Below are positions 62,079 to 64,000 of a stretch of DNA of 64,000 bases, one piece after another. The notes under the pieces are model-generated. The model saw only the letters and a program-made list of their open reading frames with translations, was not told where the DNA came from and did no database searches. Made by a program: the position numbers and the translations under genes. Each line of letters starts with the position of its first letter. Positions within the stretch are counted from its first letter, which is position 1. Origin of the DNA: Rhizobium glycinendophyticum (GTDB lineage Bacteria > Pseudomonadota > Alphaproteobacteria > Rhizobiales > Rhizobiaceae); assembly GCF_006443685.1 (NCBI RefSeq), contig NZ_VFYP01000001.1:930001-994000 (forward strand), written 5' to 3'.

Positions 62079-63125
62079 TTAGCCGCGACCGAGCCGAGAG
62101 GGAATCCCGGACGCCAGTGCCTGCACGTAACGGGCCTTCTGGTAGAACCCGTTGAGCGAGATGCGCGGCAAAAGCTGCGGTGCATCAAGCGAGGCTTCGG
62201 TGAGGGTGCCGGGGCGCGTGGTGACGGCCAGCCGAAACCCCGCCCATTCCGCATAACCCGCCGTGCGGGGCGTTGCGCTGCGTGCATCCCCGTAGGGATA
62301 GGCGAAGGTCACCGGCCGTATACCGGTGATCTCAGCGACATACTCGGCGCTGTCGTTGAGTTCGGCGAGGATCTCCGTGTCCGTCAGCGCCTCCAATGCC
62401 CTGTGGCTGACGGTATGGGCGCCGTAGGAGACGAGCGGGTGTTGTGCAAGCGCCCGCAGCTCTTCGCCGTCCATTACGGTTTCTGCCACCAGCGCATGCG
62501 GATTGAGGCCGATGGCCTGGGCGGTGGCGTCGAGTAGAGCGACGGCCTTTGCCTCATTGCTGGAAAAGATCGCTTTCGCGACGGCGTCGAATGCCGCCGC
62601 CTTCGTTTTGACGGTGCTGCAGTCGACATCGATCCGTTCGGCGGGCAGGCAGAGCGTCAGACGTTTTTGCCGTGCGATCAGCATGGCCGCCGTGTCCCAC
62701 CACATGGTGTGGCTGCGCTCCGACAGGCCCTTGCAGACGAAGATGGTGAAGGGCACACCATGCCGCTCGAAGACGGGAAGGGCGTGCTGGGCATTGTTGC
62801 GAAATCCGTCGTCAAGCGTGAAGACGGCAAAGGGGGTGGAGGCGGCGGGTTCTTGGAGTGCTGCCGGCACGTCGTCCAGCCGAAGGAAACGATAGCCGTC
62901 CCGTTTCAGCCCGACGATCGCGGCGTCGAGGAATTCCGGCGTGATCTCAAGATGACGGTTCGGCTGGAACGGACCCGCTTCGGCAGGGCGAACGTGATGC
63001 AGCGTGAAAATCACGCCGCGTCCCCGCGCCGCCTTGAACAGCCCAAGACGGGAAAGGCAGAAGGAGACCTCCAGCCCGGCGGTGATCACCGCCCGCTTGA
63101 TCCTCTGTTTCAACTGTCCCGCCAT
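62079..63125 (-). CDS. Polysaccharide deacetylase family protein
   Basis: The 348-residue NodB-fold protein has the catalytic motifs FTLHHVRP near residue 40 and AVFTLDDGFRNNAQHALPVF, with the metal Asp near 103. SYGAHTVSHRALEALTD gives the His-x-x-x-His pair and VTFAYPYGDARSA the catalytic Arg/Pro region. It should de-N-acetylate a carbohydrate. There is no signal peptide; the N terminus is Arg/Lys rich. The ATG at 63125 is chosen; another in-frame start lies at 63173. Confidence 0.86.
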   Translation of the reverse strand: MAGQLKQRIKRAVITAGLEVSFCLSRLGLFKAARGRGVIFTLHHVRPAEAGPFQPNRHLEITPEFLDAAIVGLKRDGYRFLRLDDVPAALQEPAASTPFAVFTLDDGFRNNAQHALPVFERHGVPFTIFVCKGLSERSHTMWWDTAAMLIARQKRLTLCLPAERIDVDCSTVKTKAAAFDAVAKAIFSSNEAKAVALLDATAQAIGLNPHALVAETVMDGEELRALAQHPLVSYGAHTVSHRALEALTDTEILAELNDSAEYVAEITGIRPVTFAYPYGDARSATPRTAGYAEWAGFRLAVTTRPGTLTEASLDAPQLLPRISLNGFYQKARYVQALASGIPSRLGRG

Positions 63126-63207
63126 CGTCTCCGCCCGCACTCCTTTTCGAGTCGCAGTCAACCTAGCGGCCAAGTCCTTAAGCTTCGTTCAATGGCTTCG
63201 TCTCAAT

Positions 63208-64000
63208 TCAGGACAAGCCGGGACCCCAAGGTGCGGGAGCGAGCCGCAGTGTCCGCTGCGCCAGAATGATGGCGGGAAGCGTCCAGAGGATGGGAGCCAC
63301 GAAAGTGGCTGAAAGAACAAGGTGCAGCCTGTCCGCGTCCGAACTACCGGCAAAGCCGAGACTGTTGGCGGTGAGCCCGGCAAGGGCCGCGCCAATGGCG
63401 TAGCCAGCCGATTGCAGGGTGGGCAACAGGCCGGAGGTTTTGTCCCGTTCGGATGCCGGGCTTGAGGCCATCAGCATCTGGTTGAGATAGGACCAGCTGG
63501 AGCCGAAGGCAGCCCCGACCAGCACTTGGCCAAGGACCAGAAGAGGTAGAATCTGCAAGGCCATCCCAACTGCCACGAGGATCATGCCGGCGCATTGCAG
63601 CACAGGCCCGCCCTGTATCGCCCGCCGCCTCGCCTGCGGCGAAGTGAGGTTGGCGATCAGCACGGCGACCACACTCCAGCTCATCGCCATCACGGCGCCG
63701 AACCCGCCGGCCGCCGTCGGACCATAGCCGAAGACATGCTGCAGTCCGAAGACGATGTAGACGGCGCTGGTCGCCTGCGCCACCGGCATCAGCAGCACGA
63801 CCCAGAGTCCAGTGCCAACGGTCGATCCGAACCCGAACGCGCCCTGCGGCATCAGCCGGTCAGAAGACGTGCGATCACGGACCACGCTCCAGCTCACAAG
63901 CGTTATGCCGACGATGACGGTGAGCGCCGAAATGCGCAGATCGACCGCCGAGCCGGCAGACAACAGCACCAGCATCCCTGCGGCCAGCAGAAGCAGGGGA
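63208..64000 (-). CDS. MFS transporter, C-terminal part (5' truncated by window edge)
   Basis: An open frame runs from the stop at 63208 to the window end and continues upstream beyond it. The 264 visible residues contain about eight hydrophobic helices. They include GFGSTVGTGLWVVLLMPVAQ, FGYGPTAAGGFGAVMAMSW and LLPTLQSAGYAIGAALAGL, the second half of a 12-14-helix major facilitator transporter. The substrate is unknown. It is transcribed toward the polysaccharide deacetylase gene. Confidence 0.8.
   Translation of the reverse strand, partial: PLLLLAAGMLVLLSAGSAVDLRISALTVIVGITLVSWSVVRDRTSSDRLMPQGAFGFGSTVGTGLWVVLLMPVAQATSAVYIVFGLQHVFGYGPTAAGGFGAVMAMSWSVVAVLIANLTSPQARRRAIQGGPVLQCAGMILVAVGMALQILPLLVLGQVLVGAAFGSSWSYLNQMLMASSPASERDKTSGLLPTLQSAGYAIGAALAGLTANSLGFAGSSDADRLHLVLSATFVAPILWTLPAIILAQRTLRLAPAPWGPGLS

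Overview
The window is chromosomal DNA of an alphaproteobacterium, most likely a Rhizobiaceae member (Rhizobium, Agrobacterium, Sinorhizobium or a close relative). The evidence is the high G+C content, the DUF6101, DUF6656-like, BA14K and DUF1217 proteins, a bioMNY biotin transporter, a CtrA-type box before minCDE, RIME-like palindromic repeats and an RNA with the CCUCCUCCC anti-Shine-Dalgarno motif. No rRNA, tRNA, prophage, insertion sequence or CRISPR array was seen. Most of the window is housekeeping sequence with a few accessory islands.

Layout. 1-6.5 kb: end of a polysaccharide deacetylase, a class IV aminotransferase, a MipA/OmpV porin-like protein, ubiA, a DUF6101 protein and a large six-repeat DUF1217 protein. 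6.5-9.6 kb: modABC behind a ModE-type operator, with a short ModE-like repressor convergent at the end. 9.6-14 kb: FAD-dependent 2-hydroxyacid dehydrogenase, Sua5, a degenerate GGDEF protein and a DUF6656-like protein. 14.3-16.9 kb: a well-formed cobalamin riboswitch leading into a Rieske oxygenase/reductase pair resembling glycine betaine demethylase GbcAB. 17-20.3 kb: two BA14K proteins, then minCDE with a CtrA box. 20.3-26.4 kb: PhoX with a possible PHO box, acyl-CoA dehydrogenase, a RIME-like repeat, enoyl-CoA hydratase and an APH-fold kinase. 26.6-36.3 kb: two RNA methyltransferases, a candidate sRNA, DUF4424, two chemoreceptors (one with a periplasmic CXXCH haem motif), small stress-type proteins and an Fe-type superoxide dismutase. 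36.4-43.8 kb: YkgJ protein, MFS transporter, truncated antitoxin, dxs, pirin, an outer-membrane-protein remnant, xseB, a histone-deacetylase-like hydrolase and a thioesterase. 43.8-47.5 kb: bioMNY, a YcaQ-like protein and an acetyltransferase. 47.6-50.9 kb: a HAF-repeat autotransporter and an Xre/RES toxin-antitoxin pair. 50.9-64 kb: ribB (degenerate second domain), aroC, a GGDEF/EAL protein, DUF1344, a histidine phosphatase, fabI, DUF2243, a J-domain protein, a surface lipoprotein, pdxH, a second polysaccharide deacetylase and a truncated MFS gene.

The most notable arrangement is the B12 riboswitch before gbcAB. B12 riboswitches often silence a B12-independent enzyme when a B12-dependent counterpart can work (the metE/metH and nrdAB/nrdJ logic). 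By inference, this organism may use the oxygen-dependent Rieske route for betaine demethylation only when cobalamin is short, and a corrinoid methyltransferase otherwise. Other points worth attention are the haem-c-type chemoreceptor, the candidate anti-SD sRNA, the ModE operator paired with a ModE lacking molybdate-binding domains, and the operator-like inverted repeat over the toxin-antitoxin ribosome binding site.
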